From the NCBI RefSeq assembly GCF_026651855.1, contig NZ_CP093281.1, forward strand, positions 372,001 through 436,000: a DNA stretch of 64,000 nt. The letters run 5' to 3'. Under the pieces are notes generated by a model. It was given only the letters and a program-made list of their open reading frames with translations. It did no database searches and was not told the DNA's origin. Positions 43,317 through 53,714 of the stretch are shown piece by piece (the stretch's first letter is position 1; every line of letters begins with the position of its first letter). Source of the stretch: Pseudomonas silvicola. GTDB taxonomy: Bacteria; Pseudomonadota; Gammaproteobacteria; Pseudomonadales; Pseudomonadaceae. A program made the translations under genes and the position numbers.

Positions 43317-45081
43317 ATGAGCATCAAGACCAGCGATTTTTTTATCCAGCGCCCTGCGAGGGCGGATGCATGATGGTTGTTCTGGGGGATGGAATCAATG
43401 GGGTGCTGGGTGCGATACAACGCGCAAATGAAAAGGGCGATGGCATTGAGTTTATTCAGGTGCGCCACGAGGAAATGGCGGCTTTATGGCCGCCGGTCAC
43501 GCTAAGTTTACCGGCGAGATTGGCGCGTCTGCCTGTCCACGGGCGGCCGGGTGCGACCCACCTTTTAACCGGGCTTTATGATGCCAAAATGGATCATGCT
43601 CCTGTACTGGCCATTGCCGGGCAGGCAGAGGCAACGGCGAGAGGCGCAAGCTATCAGCAGGAGATGAACCTGGATCGCGTGTTTGCGGATGTGGCGAATT
43701 TTGTACAGGAAGCGGCTGCACCGGGTCAGGTGCGGCATCTCGTCGATCGTGGCGTGCGTATTGCCAAAGCGCAGAACGGCGTTGTGCTGATCATCCCGAA
43801 AGATATACAGGATGAAGAGTGGCAGTCACCGCCTCATCTGCACGGGTTTACCCATTCAGGCAGTGGCTATCATCGCCCCAAAATTATGCCCTATGAACGA
43901 TTTGCAGCGCGCCGCCGATGTACTCAATGCGGGTAGTAAAGTGGCAATCCTTATTGGCTCTGGCGCACGCGGCGCAGGGCGGTTGAAGTCGTGCAGGCGG
44001 CAAATCAACTGGGTGCAGGCGTCCCAAAGCGTTACTGGGCAAAGATGTCCTGCCCGATGACGCCCCTTTTGTGACCGGCTCGATAGGTCTGCTGGGCACT
44101 AAACCTTCCTGGGAGTTGATGCAGAACTGCGACACGCTGCTGATGATTGGCAGCGGTTTTCCCTGGACGGAGTTCCTGCCAAAAGAGGGGCAGGCACGTG
44201 CAATGCCGTCGATATCGGCCGGCATGCTCGACACGCTATCCCTGTGAGGTGAATCTTCACGGCGATGCAGCTGAAACCCTGCGAGCACTCCTGCCATTAC
44301 TGGATCACAAAGAGGATCGCAGCTGGCAGGAAGAGATTGCGGTGCAGGTTCAGGACTGGTGGAAGCAGATGGAAGAGCGAGCGCTGGCACCAGCCAATCC
44401 CGTCAATCCCCAGCGGGTGGTATGGGAGATGTCTCCGCAGCTGCCGGATAACGCTATCGTCACTTCTGATTCCGGATCCTGTGCAAACTGGTTTGCGCGC
44501 GATTATCGCGTGAAGCAGGGACAACGGGCTACGCTGTCAGGGGGGCTGGCCTGCATGGGCGCAGCCGTTCCTTATGCGATCGCGGCCAAATTTGCGCACC
44601 CTGAACGCCCGGTTGTCGCGCTGGTGGGTGATGGTGCCATGCAGATGAACAACATGGCAGAGCTGATTACCATCCAGAAATACTGGCAGCAGTGGACGGA
44701 TAGCCGTTTGATTGTCTGCGTGTTCAATAATCAGGATCTGAATCAGGTAACCTGGGAGCAGCGCGTCATGGAGGGGAATCCCCGCTTCAAAGCCACGCAA
44801 CAATTGCCTGATGTGAAATACGCTGAGTTTGCTGAATCACTGGGGCTGGTGGGCATTTATGTCGACAACCCGGAACAGCTGGCCAGCGCCTGGCAACGTG
44901 CGCTAAGCGCAGATCGCCCCGGCTATTGCTGGAGGTCAAACTGACCCCGAAGTGGCTCCGCTTCCCACCGCATATCACCTTTAAACAGGCTAAAGCCTTT
45001 ATGTCATCGATGGCAAAGGGCGTCAGGGAACTCGCAGATACTCAAAGATACGCAAGCCAGCTGTTTTCAAAAAAAAGGTAA
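43317..45081 (+). pseudogene. ThDP-dependent pyruvate oxidase-like enzyme, frameshifted
   Basis: About 590 residues. ATG 43317 starts MSIKTSDFFIQR. In the second frame GDGINGVLGAIQRANEKGDG and EFIQVRHEEMAAL contain the catalytic Glu. LAIAGQAEATARGASYQQEM and LVDRGVRIAKAQNGVVLIIP follow. The C-terminal PYR/PP domain VALVGDGAMQMNNMAELITI (GDG...N ThDP-Mg motif) and NQVTWEQRVMEGNPRF is intact. The last ~45 residues (ITFKQAKAFMSSMAKG) are in another frame to 45081. It resembles PoxB-type enzymes that convert pyruvate to acetate or acetyl phosphate, but the subtype is not proven. It is 70 bases upstream of phosphoketolase, probably co-transcribed. Confidence 0.88.
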
Positions 45082-45151
45082 CGAAAGGCGGTCCTGAAAG
45101 GGGGCCGCATCTTCACAAGTCAACGACGAACGCAACATCGGAGGAACAGGT

Positions 45152-47504
45152 ATGACGACAGTCACCGGGGCCAATGAACTTGCTCTGATAGACAGATACT
45201 GGCGCGCGGCTAATTACCTCTCTGTGGGACAAATCTATCTCATGGAAAACCCGCTTCTGCGGGAACCCCTGAAGCCAGAACATATCAAACCTCGTTTGCT
45301 GGGGTGCCTGGGGGAACCACACGCCAGGCCTTAATTTTTGTTTGCATGCTCCATAAAGCGCAAATATTCGCCAGCGCGACCGTGATCTCCTTTACGTCTG
45401 CGGGCCCGGGCATGGCGGCCCCGGCATGGTGGCCAACAGCTGGCTGGAAGGTAGCTATAGCGAAATTTATCCTCACGTCAGTGAAGACGAAGAGGGAATG
45501 CAGAGGCTGTTTAAACAGTTTTCTTTCCCGGGCGGGATACCGAGCCACGCTGCCCCTGAAACACCGGGCTTGAGCCGTCGATTGTGAGAGCTTGGCTATT
45601 CGCTGTCGCATGCGTTTGGCGCGGCCTTCGATAATCCTGAACTGGTGGTGCCCTGTGTCATCGGAGACGGTGAAGCGGAGACGGGGCCACTGGCTGCCGC
45701 TGGCAACGGCATTAAATTTCTGAATGCCCAACGAGACGGTGCGGTGCTGCCAATTCTGCATCTCAACGGTTATAAAATCGCGAACCCTACGTTGCTGGGA
45801 CGCAGCAGTGATGAAGATCTTCAGCAGCTTTTTAGTGGTTATGGATATGCCCCGCTCTTTGTCAGCGGCCACGAGCCGCTTGCCATGCATCAGCAGATGG
45901 CCACCGCGATGGACACGACGTTTGACATCATCGCTGATATCCAGCACCAGGCGCGCAGCGGTAATGCAACTGATGCTGTGCCACGCTGGCCCATGATTAT
46001 TCTGCGCAGCCCGAAAGGATGGACCGGCCCGCGTGAGGTGGATGGCAAAAAAGTGGAGGGATTCTGGCGAGCCCATCAGGTACCGGTTTCCGCTTGCCGT
46101 GAGGATGATGGCCATCGCCAGATCCTTGAACAATGGATGCGCAGCTATCAGCCGCAGGAACTCTTTGACCCGAGCGGATCGCTTGCCCCTGAACTGCGCG
46201 CGCTAGCCCCGAAGGGTAATAAGCGTATGGGGGCAACGCCCTATGCCAACGGGGAAGGTTGCGACGTGAACTTATCACGCCCGATATTCACGACTTTGCG
46301 CTGAGACGGGTCAGCCCGGCAGCACACAGGGACAGGCCACCGAACAGTTTGGTCGTTACCTGAGTGCAATCTTCCAAAAGAATCTTGATAACTTCAGGCT
46401 GTTTGGCCCGGACGAAACGGCATCCAACCGTCTGTCACCCGTGTTTGACGTCACCTCCGTACCTGGATGGAACCCATCAAGGATTACGACGAACAGCTGG
46501 CCCGGGACGGACGTGTCATGGAAATCCTCAGTGAGCATCAGTGTCAGGGCTGGCTGGAGGGCTATCTGCTTACAGGGCGCCACGGGCTGTTTAACTGCTA
46601 TGAAGCCTTTATTCATATCGTCGATTCGATGTTTAACCAGCACGCTAAATGGCTGAAAGTCACCCGTAAGCTGGGCTGGCGACAGCCGATCTCCTCGCTT
46701 AACTATCTGCTGTCGTCCCACGTCTGGCGGCAGGACCATAATGGATACAGCCATCAGGATCCGGGATTTATTGATCATGTCGCGAACAAGAAAGCTGACA
46801 TTGTGCGTATATACCTGCCACCCGATGCCAATACGCTGCTGTGGGTCGGGGACCACTGCCTGCGAACATGGGACCGGATCAATGTCATTGTTGCAGGTAA
46901 ACAACCTTCACCCCAGTGGCTGGATATAGAGAGTGCCATTTCTCACTGTGAGGCAGGCATGGGCATATGGAACTGGGCGAGCTGTGAGGGTGAACCAGAC
47001 GTTGTTATGGCCTGCGCGGGGGACGTTACCATGGAAACCCTGGCGGCAGTCGATTTGCTAAAGGGCTATCTGCCGGAATTGCGTATCAGAGTCGTCAATG
47101 TGGTGGATTTACTGGCGTTGCAGACGCAGGAGCAGCATCCGCATGGCAAAGCCGAAGAAGAGTTCGATGCCCTTTTCACCACGGATAAACCCGTCATCTT
47201 TGCCTTCCATGGTTATCCAAGTCTGGTGCATCGCCTGACGTATCAGCGCAATAATCACGGCAATTTCCATGTGCACGGATTTAACGAAGAGGGCACTACC
47301 ACGACGCCGTTTGATATGGCGGTAATCAACGAGCTGGATTGAAGCATTATCTGGCCTAGTCGGCTATCGTATGTGCCGGCTTAGCTGGATCGTCATCCGG
47401 AACTCCTCGACGACCTGCAGGAGCGAATCGCTGAGCACCATCGTTATGTAAGAGAGCATGGCGAGGATGTGCCTGAAGTGCGCAACTGGGTTTGGGGCGG
47501 ATGA
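45152..47504 (+). pseudogene. xfp: Xylulose-5-P/fructose-6-P phosphoketolase, frameshifted
   Basis: About 785 residues; GGAGG precedes ATG 45152. [20 protein letters not shown] and [16 protein letters not shown] form the N-terminus. A frame near 45400 gives the conserved [39 protein letters not shown] (PP domain) and [20 protein letters not shown] follow. [20 protein letters not shown] is the PYR domain and [20 protein letters not shown]-type sequence the C-terminus, with a last frame to 47504. It cleaves sugar phosphates to acetyl phosphate. Breaks at 45310, 45580, 46300, 46460 and 47340. Confidence 0.94.
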
Positions 47505-47534
47505 AGTCGCTTACACGGGGATTGGGCCAAATGA

Positions 47535-47565
47535 AAGCGGGTAAGTATTTACCCGCTTCACTTTA
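47535..47565 (+). terminator. Terminator after phosphoketolase
   Basis: AAGCGGGTAA-gtat-TTACCCGCTT followed by CACTTTAAA; 30 bases past the phosphoketolase stop. Convergent with yciE. Confidence 0.7.
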
Positions 47566-47584
47566 AAGATATGGAATTTATCAC

Positions 47585-48103
47585 GTCAGGATTTCAGCGT
47601 TTGGCCTTTGAATCGGGATCCTCACCAACGTCAGGAACTGTTCGGTTAACTCCGGCATATGACTGATCAGCCAGTCAGACATCGCCAGTTCCTGCTCGCA
47701 TATTTGCTTCAGTACAGGGACGCTTTCTGTGTCGCCGACGCTTTGCCGCGCTAATCAGACTGGTATAGCTTCCCACTTCGGCATTTTCAAAGACATATCC
47801 GGCGATGGCACCTTTAATAACTTCATCATCCGTAAACATGCCACCAAATGCCTGTCCCATCGCAGCCATCTTTCCCATCACATCTTTTACGCTTGAGTGT
47901 GCTATTCCATGCCTGCCCAGAATGCCTTCAAGAAGCGTCTGCTGCTGACGCGTCTCTTCAATATGCTGCTCAATGCGCAATTGCAAGCAGATACCGTTCA
48001 AGTCGTTTTGCCATTTGCTCAAGCATCGTTTCAGCCTGCTTTCCATGGCATACGCGTCACGCAGCCAGTCATGATAATGCGAATGTGCAGAGGTCGATGA
48101 CAT
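47585..48103 (-). pseudogene. yciE: YciE-type ferritin-like protein (DUF892), frameshifted
   Basis: About 170 residues. MSSTSAHSHYHDWLRDAYAM at 48103, HIEETRQQQTLLEGILGRHG and DEVIKGAIAGYVFENAEVGS match YciE across the helical bundle with its conserved acidic/His residues. The C-terminal helix (ICEQELAMSDWL) is in another frame to 47585. Induced under general stress in E. coli; function unproven. Third gene of yciGFE. Confidence 0.87.
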
Positions 48104-48127
48104 AGGTATCTCCAGATGGTGGCCGTG

Positions 48128-48598
48128 TCACTGTTTTTCAGCGATTGATGTCAGTTTCTGATCGGTATTTTTCTTCATCCAGCGTCTTTTTCAAAAGCGT
48201 GGAGGCTTCTCCAAGCTGAAGCTTGATGGCCAGTGCAATCAGCGTGCCGTATGTCGCGATCTCGTAATGTTCCACTTTCTGGGCGGCACCAATGAGGCCT
48301 GCATCTCTGACGGACCGGCTTCAGTCGCTTCGATCAATTCCTGCGCTTCTTCAACCAGGCCTTCAAGCGCATGGCATTTCATACGCACAATCCGCACTTC
48401 CTCATGTGCTTCCACGAGTTGATCGAGACGCTCAATCTGACCCTGGGTTTCTTCAAGGTGATGCTGAAAGGCCTCTTTAAGTTTTGGCTCGGATGCAGCA
48501 CGGATCATTTTTGGCAGGGCGCGGGTGATTTGTTTTTCAGCACTATAAACATCGGACAGGTCATGGATAAATAAATCGAGAAGTGTTTTAACTTTCAT
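48128..48598 (-). pseudogene. yciF: YciF-type ferritin-like protein (DUF892), frameshifted
   Basis: About 160 residues. ATG 48598 starts MKVKTLLDLFIHDLSDVYSA; HLEETQGQIERLDQLVEAHE and RIVRMKCHALEGLVEEAQEL carry the E-x-x-H ferritin-like residues. The last part (IALAIKLQLGEASTLLKKTL) is recovered only after a shift near 48290, ending at 48128. It forms dimers with a rubrerythrin-like fold in E. coli. 137 bases downstream of yciG. Confidence 0.87.
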
Positions 48599-48739
48599 AG
48601 GGTAAACTCCAGCGAGTTCTTGACGGGTTGGCAATTACCGTAACAGGTAAGTGGGCAAAAAAATAAAATTAATGGTTAGTAATCAGAAATGTAATTATAA
48701 AAAACGCTTCCTTAATTATTAACGATATAACAAGCCTTC

Positions 48740-48902
48740 TCACGAACTTTGATGTCTGTTCTTACCACCTTTCTTACCTGCTGTGGAAGCTCTCTCACGA
48801 TCATTTTTGAAATTACCACCGCTTGCCTGACCGCCTTCCTTCCAGCTTCAGATGCTCTTGGTCTTCTGCAAAGTTTCCTGAACCGCCTCTATGTTGAGCC
48901 AT
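48740..48902 (-). pseudogene. yciG: YciG-type KGG-repeat stress protein, frameshifted
   Basis: ATG 48902 gives MAQHRGGSGNFAEDQ; after one indel near 48845 the frame continues SEAGRKGGQASGGNFKNDRE and RASTAGKKGGKN to 48740. Full length about 54 residues, matching YciG with two KGG motifs (Pfam stress_B). Small, basic, disordered; induced in stationary phase in enterics. Heads the yciGFE operon. Confidence 0.85.
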
Positions 48903-49131
48903 AATACTTCCTCTACATGAACTGTTAACGTGATGATTAAGTGAAAATATGCATATAGCATTTTAATTGTAATTCACAATCAACTTCATGCAAGCGTCGG
49001 CACCATTTAAATCATAATCTGGAATATGTGCCATATTTGTTGTGGAGAATTGACAGGTAAATGATATAAGCGCAACGATTAAATACTTCAGTTAACTTTG
49101 TAACCACTCAGATAATGGCTAAGGCGATCAT

Positions 49132-50208
49132 ATGAAAGCAATTATTTACAACGGCCCATTTAACGTAACGGTAAAAATGTTCCTGATGCAAAAATTGAGG
49201 TCCCGGTGATGCATTAATCCGGATAACCACCACGAATATATGCGGTTCGATCTGCATATGTATGAAGGACGTACCAGCTTCGAAGAAGGACGGATTTTTG
49301 GCCATGAAAACATGGGCGAGGTCGTTGAAGTTGGCCAGGGAGTCGAGCGTATCAAAGTGGGTGACCGCGTGTGTATGCCCTTCAATGTAGGCTGCGGCTT
49401 CTGTGAAAACTGTGAAAAAGGCCTGACCGGATTTTGTCTGACAGCTAACCCGGGGAGTGCGGGCGCCGCTTATGGTTTTGCTGAAATGGGGCCGTGGGAC
49501 GGTGGTCAGGCGGAATTATTGCGGGTTCCTTTTGCCGATTTCAACTGCCTGGTCCTCCCAGAGGATGCGGCGGAGAAAGAAGAAGATTACGTCATGCTTT
49601 CAGATATCTTCCCGACCGGCTGGCATGCAACCGAACTGGCGGGGCTGCGTCCGGGAGAAAGCGTCGCCATCTACGGGGCGGGGGGCCGGGACTGGGATGG
49701 CCGCGCACTCAGCCATCATCAAAGGTGCCTCCCAGGTCTTGTTATTGATACTCACAGCGATCGTCTGGCCCTGCTGAGCATTCGGTGCCACACCGGTTAA
49801 TGCGGGGATGAAGCCGTACAGAAAATCCTTGAGCTGACTGGACGGCAGGGGCACAGACTGCAGGTTGCTGAATGTTGGTTACCAGTGCTGCAATAAACAC
49901 GGCCATGAAGACAACAGTGCAACTATGAACAGCCTGGTCGCGTCCACCAAGGCGACAGGCGGAATAGGCGTGGTGGGGGTCTTCGTGCCCCAGGATCCTG
50001 CAGCGGAAAGCGACCGCAAAAGAGGGTAAAATGCCGTTTGATTTTGGCAGCTTCTGGTTCAAGGGGCAGTCCATCCGCACTGGTCAGGCAAACGTGAAGG
50101 CCTACAACCGGCAGCTCGCACGGCTTATTCACCATGATAAAGCCAGCCCTGGCCGAATTATTTCAGACGTCTGAGCCTGATGAGGCCCTGAAGGCTATAA
50201 AATTTTGA
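49132..50208 (+). pseudogene. Glutathione-independent formaldehyde dehydrogenase-like zinc ADH, frameshifted
   Basis: About 375 residues. MKAIIYNGPFNVTVKNVP start at 49132. The intact frame 49240-49680 has FGHENMGEVVEVGQGVERIK (catalytic-zinc GHE), the structural-zinc lobe CGFCENCEKGLTGFC and FPTGWHATELAGL. The Rossmann loop AIYGAGPVG follows a break at 49685. The last part is scrambled and ends LFQTSEPDEALKAIKF at 50208. The family oxidises formaldehyde with NAD without external glutathione. No regulator adjacent. Confidence 0.87.
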
Positions 50209-50273
50209 CAGCCGAGCGCCCGGCTGGACAAAGTCATTCTTAAACCTTAAACCCGGCTCTTTAGGTTTTCGGA

Positions 50274-50311
50274 TAAGCCCTTTACCCTAATCGCGCGCGG
50301 GTAAGGGCTTA
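50274..50311. terminator. Strong hairpin after the formaldehyde dehydrogenase gene
   Basis: TAAGCCCTTTACCC and GGGTAAGGGCTTA pair around an 11-base GC-rich loop, 66 bases past the stop; no T-run. Confidence 0.5.
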
Positions 50312-50432
50312 CCGGGTATGCCCACGTATCCACTTCCATTGATGCGTCCCATCCTGGCGAGCCTGCTTCGCTTGATCATCCTCATGGCTGCCAGGCTTAT
50401 CACTCATAAAAAAGGCCAAAAGGAGAATAACG

Positions 50433-51190
50433 ATGTCACGATTTTTGGAAAAAGTTGTCGTGATCACCGGTGCGGGTTCAGGAATAGGGGCGGCCTCAGC
50501 AGCGTTTTGCCAGTGAAGGTGCTTCGGTGGTGCTGGTGGGAAGAACCCGTGAAAAAACTCGAAACCACGCTGCATTCGCTTCCGAAAGGGAGCACCTGAT
50601 CGCGCTCTTGTGATGTGTCTGATTCCGTCCAGGTTAAACAGCTGGCGGAACTGGTCGAGCAAACCTATGGCAGAGTCGACGTCCTGGTGAACAATGCGGG
50701 GAGTGTCGTTCAGGGAAAAATACATGAAGTGGCCGTTGAAGATTGGAAAAAGCTGATTGGGGCTGATCTGGATGGGGTATTTCATTGCGTCCATTACTTC
50801 ATGCCCTCATTGCTCAAAACTCAAGGGAATGTGGTGAACACGTTCAGGGTTTCAGGGCTGGTGGAGACTGGGGAATGAGCGTTTATAACGCTGCTAAGGG
50901 CGGCGTAACTAATTTTACGCGCGCACTGGCGATGGATTATGGTGCGGACGGTGTTCGCGTAAATGCCATCTGCCCGGGATTTACGCTGACCGATCTTACC
51001 GAAGATATGAAGGACAATCAGGAACTGTTAAACAAGTTCTATGACCGCATTCCTCCAGCGGGCAGGCAGGCTGAAGATATCGCCAAAGCACGCTCTCTAC
51101 TACAGCGATGATGCGCGTTATATTACAGGGGTGAACCTCCCGGTCGACGGCGGGCTGACGGCGTCTAATGGCCAACCCAAACAGGCTTAA
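50433..51190 (+). pseudogene. SDR-family oxidoreductase, frameshifted (third minor SDR)
   Basis: About 253 residues, AAGGAGAA before ATG 50433. MSRFLEKVVVITGAGSGIGA-like N-terminus, GRVDVLVNNAGSVVQGKIHE, MSVYNAAKGGVTNFTRALAM (Tyr/Lys pair) and VRVNAICPGFTLTDLTEDM are clear. The C-terminal VNLPVDGGLTASNGQP is in another frame to 51190. Breaks near 50500, 50600, 50855 and 51085. Resembles glucose/3-oxoacyl-type SDRs; substrate not defined. Confidence 0.87.
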
Positions 51191-51684
51191 TCTATAAAAG
51201 GGGAGCCATCAACGTTCCCCTATCAATTCTTCAAAATGCGTGTGAGTTCGGTTATGCAATGCAAGGACGCTTTCCTGACCACCTTGAAAAAGATATCAGG
51301 TACATCTTCAGTGCATACATATATGTTAGTCCCTGACAGTCTCAACGCTCTTTATCGGTCAAAGTCACACGCAGAGCCGATATATAGCTGGAGTCGACTC
51401 AGTTGGGTGCAAATGCATAAAATTTATATGGTGGTGATGAGTGTAGTGCTCATTTGAGAAAAGGCAGGGACATCAGGGAAAGTCCATTTTCAGAACGCGT
51501 ACTGAGACAACAAGGGCGGGTCAACGCGCTGTTCGGGCAATTTTTACTATCTTGCTGAAGTATAACAAAATAGCTTGCTAACTTGTTTATAAAATTTATG
51601 ATTAATCATGATTGTTCATATCAAATCAGATATTTACTGCAATTTACAAAATCTGTTCATAAGAAAGGCTAAACTATATATGTG
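51191..51684. other. Intergenic region upstream of the sRNA
   Basis: 494 bp without a recognised gene. The segment after about 51540 is AT-rich and ends in the promoter-like TAAACTATATATG (51670-51682) just ahead of the RNA. Confidence 0.45.
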
Positions 51685-51771
51685 TCAACTGAATCTACGG
51701 ATGTGTTGTCACAACGATTTTCCCTGGTGTTGTCACTATCATATGACACCCGCTTCGGCGGGCTTTTTTTT
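51685..51771 (+). ncRNA. ArcZ-like Hfq-type small RNA (orphan paralogue)
   Basis: GATTTTCCCTGGTGTTG (51716-51732) reproduces the conserved ArcZ seed region (E. coli: GATTTCCCTGGTGTTGG). CTACGG occurs about 20 bases upstream, as TTACGG does at the E. coli processing site. Downstream, GGTGTTGTCA/TGACACC can form the second hairpin, and CCCGC-ttcg-GCGGG plus eight T (51749-51771) is the terminator. The 5' end is inferred from a -10-like CTATAT at 51675-51680 and is uncertain by about 10-15 bases. ArcZ activates rpoS translation and represses many mRNAs through this seed. True arcZ is beside arcB, which is absent here, so this is a second copy. Confidence 0.75.
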
Positions 51772-52011
51772 GCCTCAAAGGTGATTGAGATAGAGGGAAG
51801 AGGTACTAACCTGAATAAAGGCAGGCATACGGTGTGAAACTTAGTGAGCGAAGGTAAATTTCTGTCCAGGTAAAAATCGTCACAACGGAACATTAATAGT
51901 CTCTTTAGGTTAAACCGCCAGAAAAAAGTTTCCTGAATATCTGATCCTGAGTGGCTTCTTGACGCCGGTTCAGAATTTTATGAGATACCAAAAATATGCT
52001 GCACCTGTGCT

Positions 52012-52500
52012 TCAAACGCGCTTTTTGTTCAGTGCGAGTGACCAGGTATTGCGTCCGCATTCGCTGTGGCATTTTCTGTTCTTCATATCAGAGGTATTTG
52101 GGTTGTCCGCGGTTACAGGCATATAAACCTGTTTCAGGGATTTGGGTGAAACATTGACGATGTGCTTCAGAAGTACAGATAACCCGGCCCGCACTTCTTC
52201 GTCCGGATAAAAGTAGAGGCTGAGCTGGCCATCGACCTCTACCAGCCCCAGCCGTATCTGGACCAAGGTGTTCGGCCCTTTAAGGCGTAACTCCATCAGA
52301 AACTCATCTTCTGAAATGTTCAGGCCGGTCCAGATTCTCAGAAACGCTACTTCAGCGATTAGCGTTACCACTTCTCCTTCAATCAGAGTTGAGAACCAGG
52401 AAGATTTGGTCATTGCCCAGGTGGTTAGGCGATACAGTAATAACAATATGACAAATACCAAAATGACAGGTAGAACGGGGACATCATCGTAAAAGTCACA
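52012..52500 (-). pseudogene. YetF/YcaP-like (DUF421) membrane protein, 5'-truncated
   Basis: VFVILLLLYRLTTWAMTKSS is a membrane helix followed by WFSTLIEGEVVTLI, the typical transition into the DUF421 cytoplasmic domain, then EDEFLMELRLKGPNTLVQIR and GQLSLYFYPDEEVRAGLSVL. The usual first two or three helices are missing upstream of 52500, and the end (SECGRNTWSLALNKKRV, 52012) may be altered by indels. Function of the family is unclear. Confidence 0.65.
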
Positions 52501-52544
52501 TCCCCTGAAGCTGATCCAGTGTCAGATCACACAACTTCGGAAGA

Positions 52545-52748
52545 GTGAGAGCTGCTGGACACCGCGCCTGCCTGAAATTTTCAAAAGGTGAAAACGACGA
52601 TATATGCAATGAGTACGCGTACAACGACTTCAAAGAGGAAAGTGTAAGGCTGATCGTTAATGAGAAATTTATGGAGGTCGAAATCTGCCATAGTTCACCC
52701 CTGAACGTTAAACCTGAATCGAGCCCTGAATCGACTTGGAACGGGTGA
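52545..52748 (+). pseudogene. Possible IS3-type OrfA remnant
   Basis: The stretch YNDFKEESVRLIVNEKFMEV recalls the start of IS3/IS911-type OrfA (EFKEEAVRLI...), but similarity ends after about 25 residues, no terminal repeats are seen and no OrfB follows. Low confidence. Confidence 0.25.
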
Positions 52749-52831
52749 GCTGATGTAATGTAAGATTACTGATAACCTATAAATTATAGCCGGATAGCTT
52801 TCAATCAAGGGATTAGCTTGAATAGGAGTGA

Positions 52832-53038
52832 GTGGGACGTTTCAAACGGGCTTTGGGTTTTAAAATCAAAGTTGAAAAATTAATGAAGGTTTTCTCCTTT
52901 AAAGTGATGATTTGGCGCTTCGTTTATTCATTATGGCTAACAATATTTTATTTTTACAACGGTTCGCTTCTATACCTTAAACAGTTCACGAAGCATGATA
53001 GAAATGAAAAAGTTTCGCCCGCGCTCAATGCAAACTGA
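52832..53038 (+). CDS. Small protein with one membrane segment, unknown
   Basis: KVMIWRFVYSLWLTIFYFYN is a plausible membrane helix in a 68-residue basic protein. No good ribosome site, no family recognised. Confidence 0.3.
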   Translation: MGRFKRALGFKIKVEKLMKVFSFKVMIWRFVYSLWLTIFYFYNGSLLYLKQFTKHDRNEKVSPALNAN

Positions 53039-53155
53039 TTCAAAAAACCCGCCGACCCATTCACACCCCTCTACAACAAATAGGCTAAAACTTCCCCCTT
53101 GATTGAATGGCATTGTTTATCTTGGCGTAAAATAAAAATGAGGATAATTAGTTAA

Positions 53156-53332
53156 GTCTCTTTCATGAGAGACGCAGGACAAGTTAAATGAATGGTTGTT
53201 CACTTAAATGACTTCATTCGACATAGAATGTGTGGGAGGAGATAATACAGGGAAGAAAGTGGATTTCATTAATTTGAACAGTTAATGTCGTTACTTAGTT
53301 AATACAGTCCGGCACACCGGCCGGACTTTTTT
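53156..53332 (+). ncRNA. Orphan transcript candidate ending in a strong terminator
   Basis: AGTCCGG-cacaccgg-CCGGACT followed by TTTTTT (53306-53332) is a plus-strand rho-independent terminator with no plus-strand gene before it. About 140 bases upstream lies a small hairpin GTCTCT-ttcat-GAGAGAC (about 53157-53174). The terminator may end an unannotated RNA or simply the small ORF at 52832. The RNA call is tentative; the terminator itself is clear. Confidence 0.35.
53306..53332 (+). terminator. Plus-strand terminator
   Basis: Seven-bp perfect stem AGTCCGG/CCGGACT, GC-rich loop, then six T. It faces the 3' end of the minus-strand lipoprotein gene. Confidence 0.8.
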
Positions 53333-53501
53333 ATGACTGTGGCTGACCGATGGGACCCTGGCCCTGAGGACCTCCGGGCACGGATTGCTGGCTTGGTGCG
53401 TGAGGACGGCCATCCGGCCCTACTGCAGGACCGGGTTCCTGACAGCCTGCCAGAGTCATCAGACTTGCAACGATAAAAATCCCACCTAAAAAACTCTTCA
53501 T
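53331..53501 (-). CDS. Small lipoprotein
   Basis: 56 residues from ATG 53501 (AAAGGAA upstream). MKSFLGGIFIVASLMTLAGC is a lipoprotein signal with lipobox LAGC; the mature part is Gly/Pro/Gln-rich (QEPGPAVGPDGRPHAPSQQS). Intact. Not assigned to a family; similar short Pro/Gly-rich lipoproteins occur in enterics. Confidence 0.8.
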   Translation of the reverse strand: MKSFLGGIFIVASLMTLAGCQEPGPAVGPDGRPHAPSQQSVPGGPQGQGPIGQPQS

Positions 53502-53663
53502 AACATTCCTTTCCAGAAATCAGGCAACCCAGCGTTGCTTACAAAGCCTGGTCACATCTGTCCACATATGAAAGCGAAGCCGGAAAAGTAAATCCTTTTT
53601 ACTGCCAATGAGTTCTGATAAAACGCCCTTAAAGCACTTGCTCACTCTCAGAGATTGCAATTA

Positions 53664-53679
53664 CTGTATATATATACAG
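53664..53679. promoter_or_regulatory. LexA box (perfect palindrome)
   Basis: CTGTATATATATACAG, identical to the ideal CTG-N10-CAG LexA operator, flanked by TTA and TTA. It is 36 bases ahead of ATG 53701/53715 and so controls the two small genes that follow. Confidence 0.92.
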
Positions 53680-53714
53680 TTATTTATTGAGGGCACCGAC
53701 ATGCCCTCGCGACT

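Noticed and set aside
45285-46133. 282-residue minus-strand open frame
   Set aside because: Antisense to phosphoketolase, whose conserved motifs are on the plus strand.
51669-51893. 74-residue minus-strand frame over the small RNA
   Set aside because: Antisense to the terminator and seed of the ArcZ-like RNA; composition is arbitrary and there is no supporting start signal.
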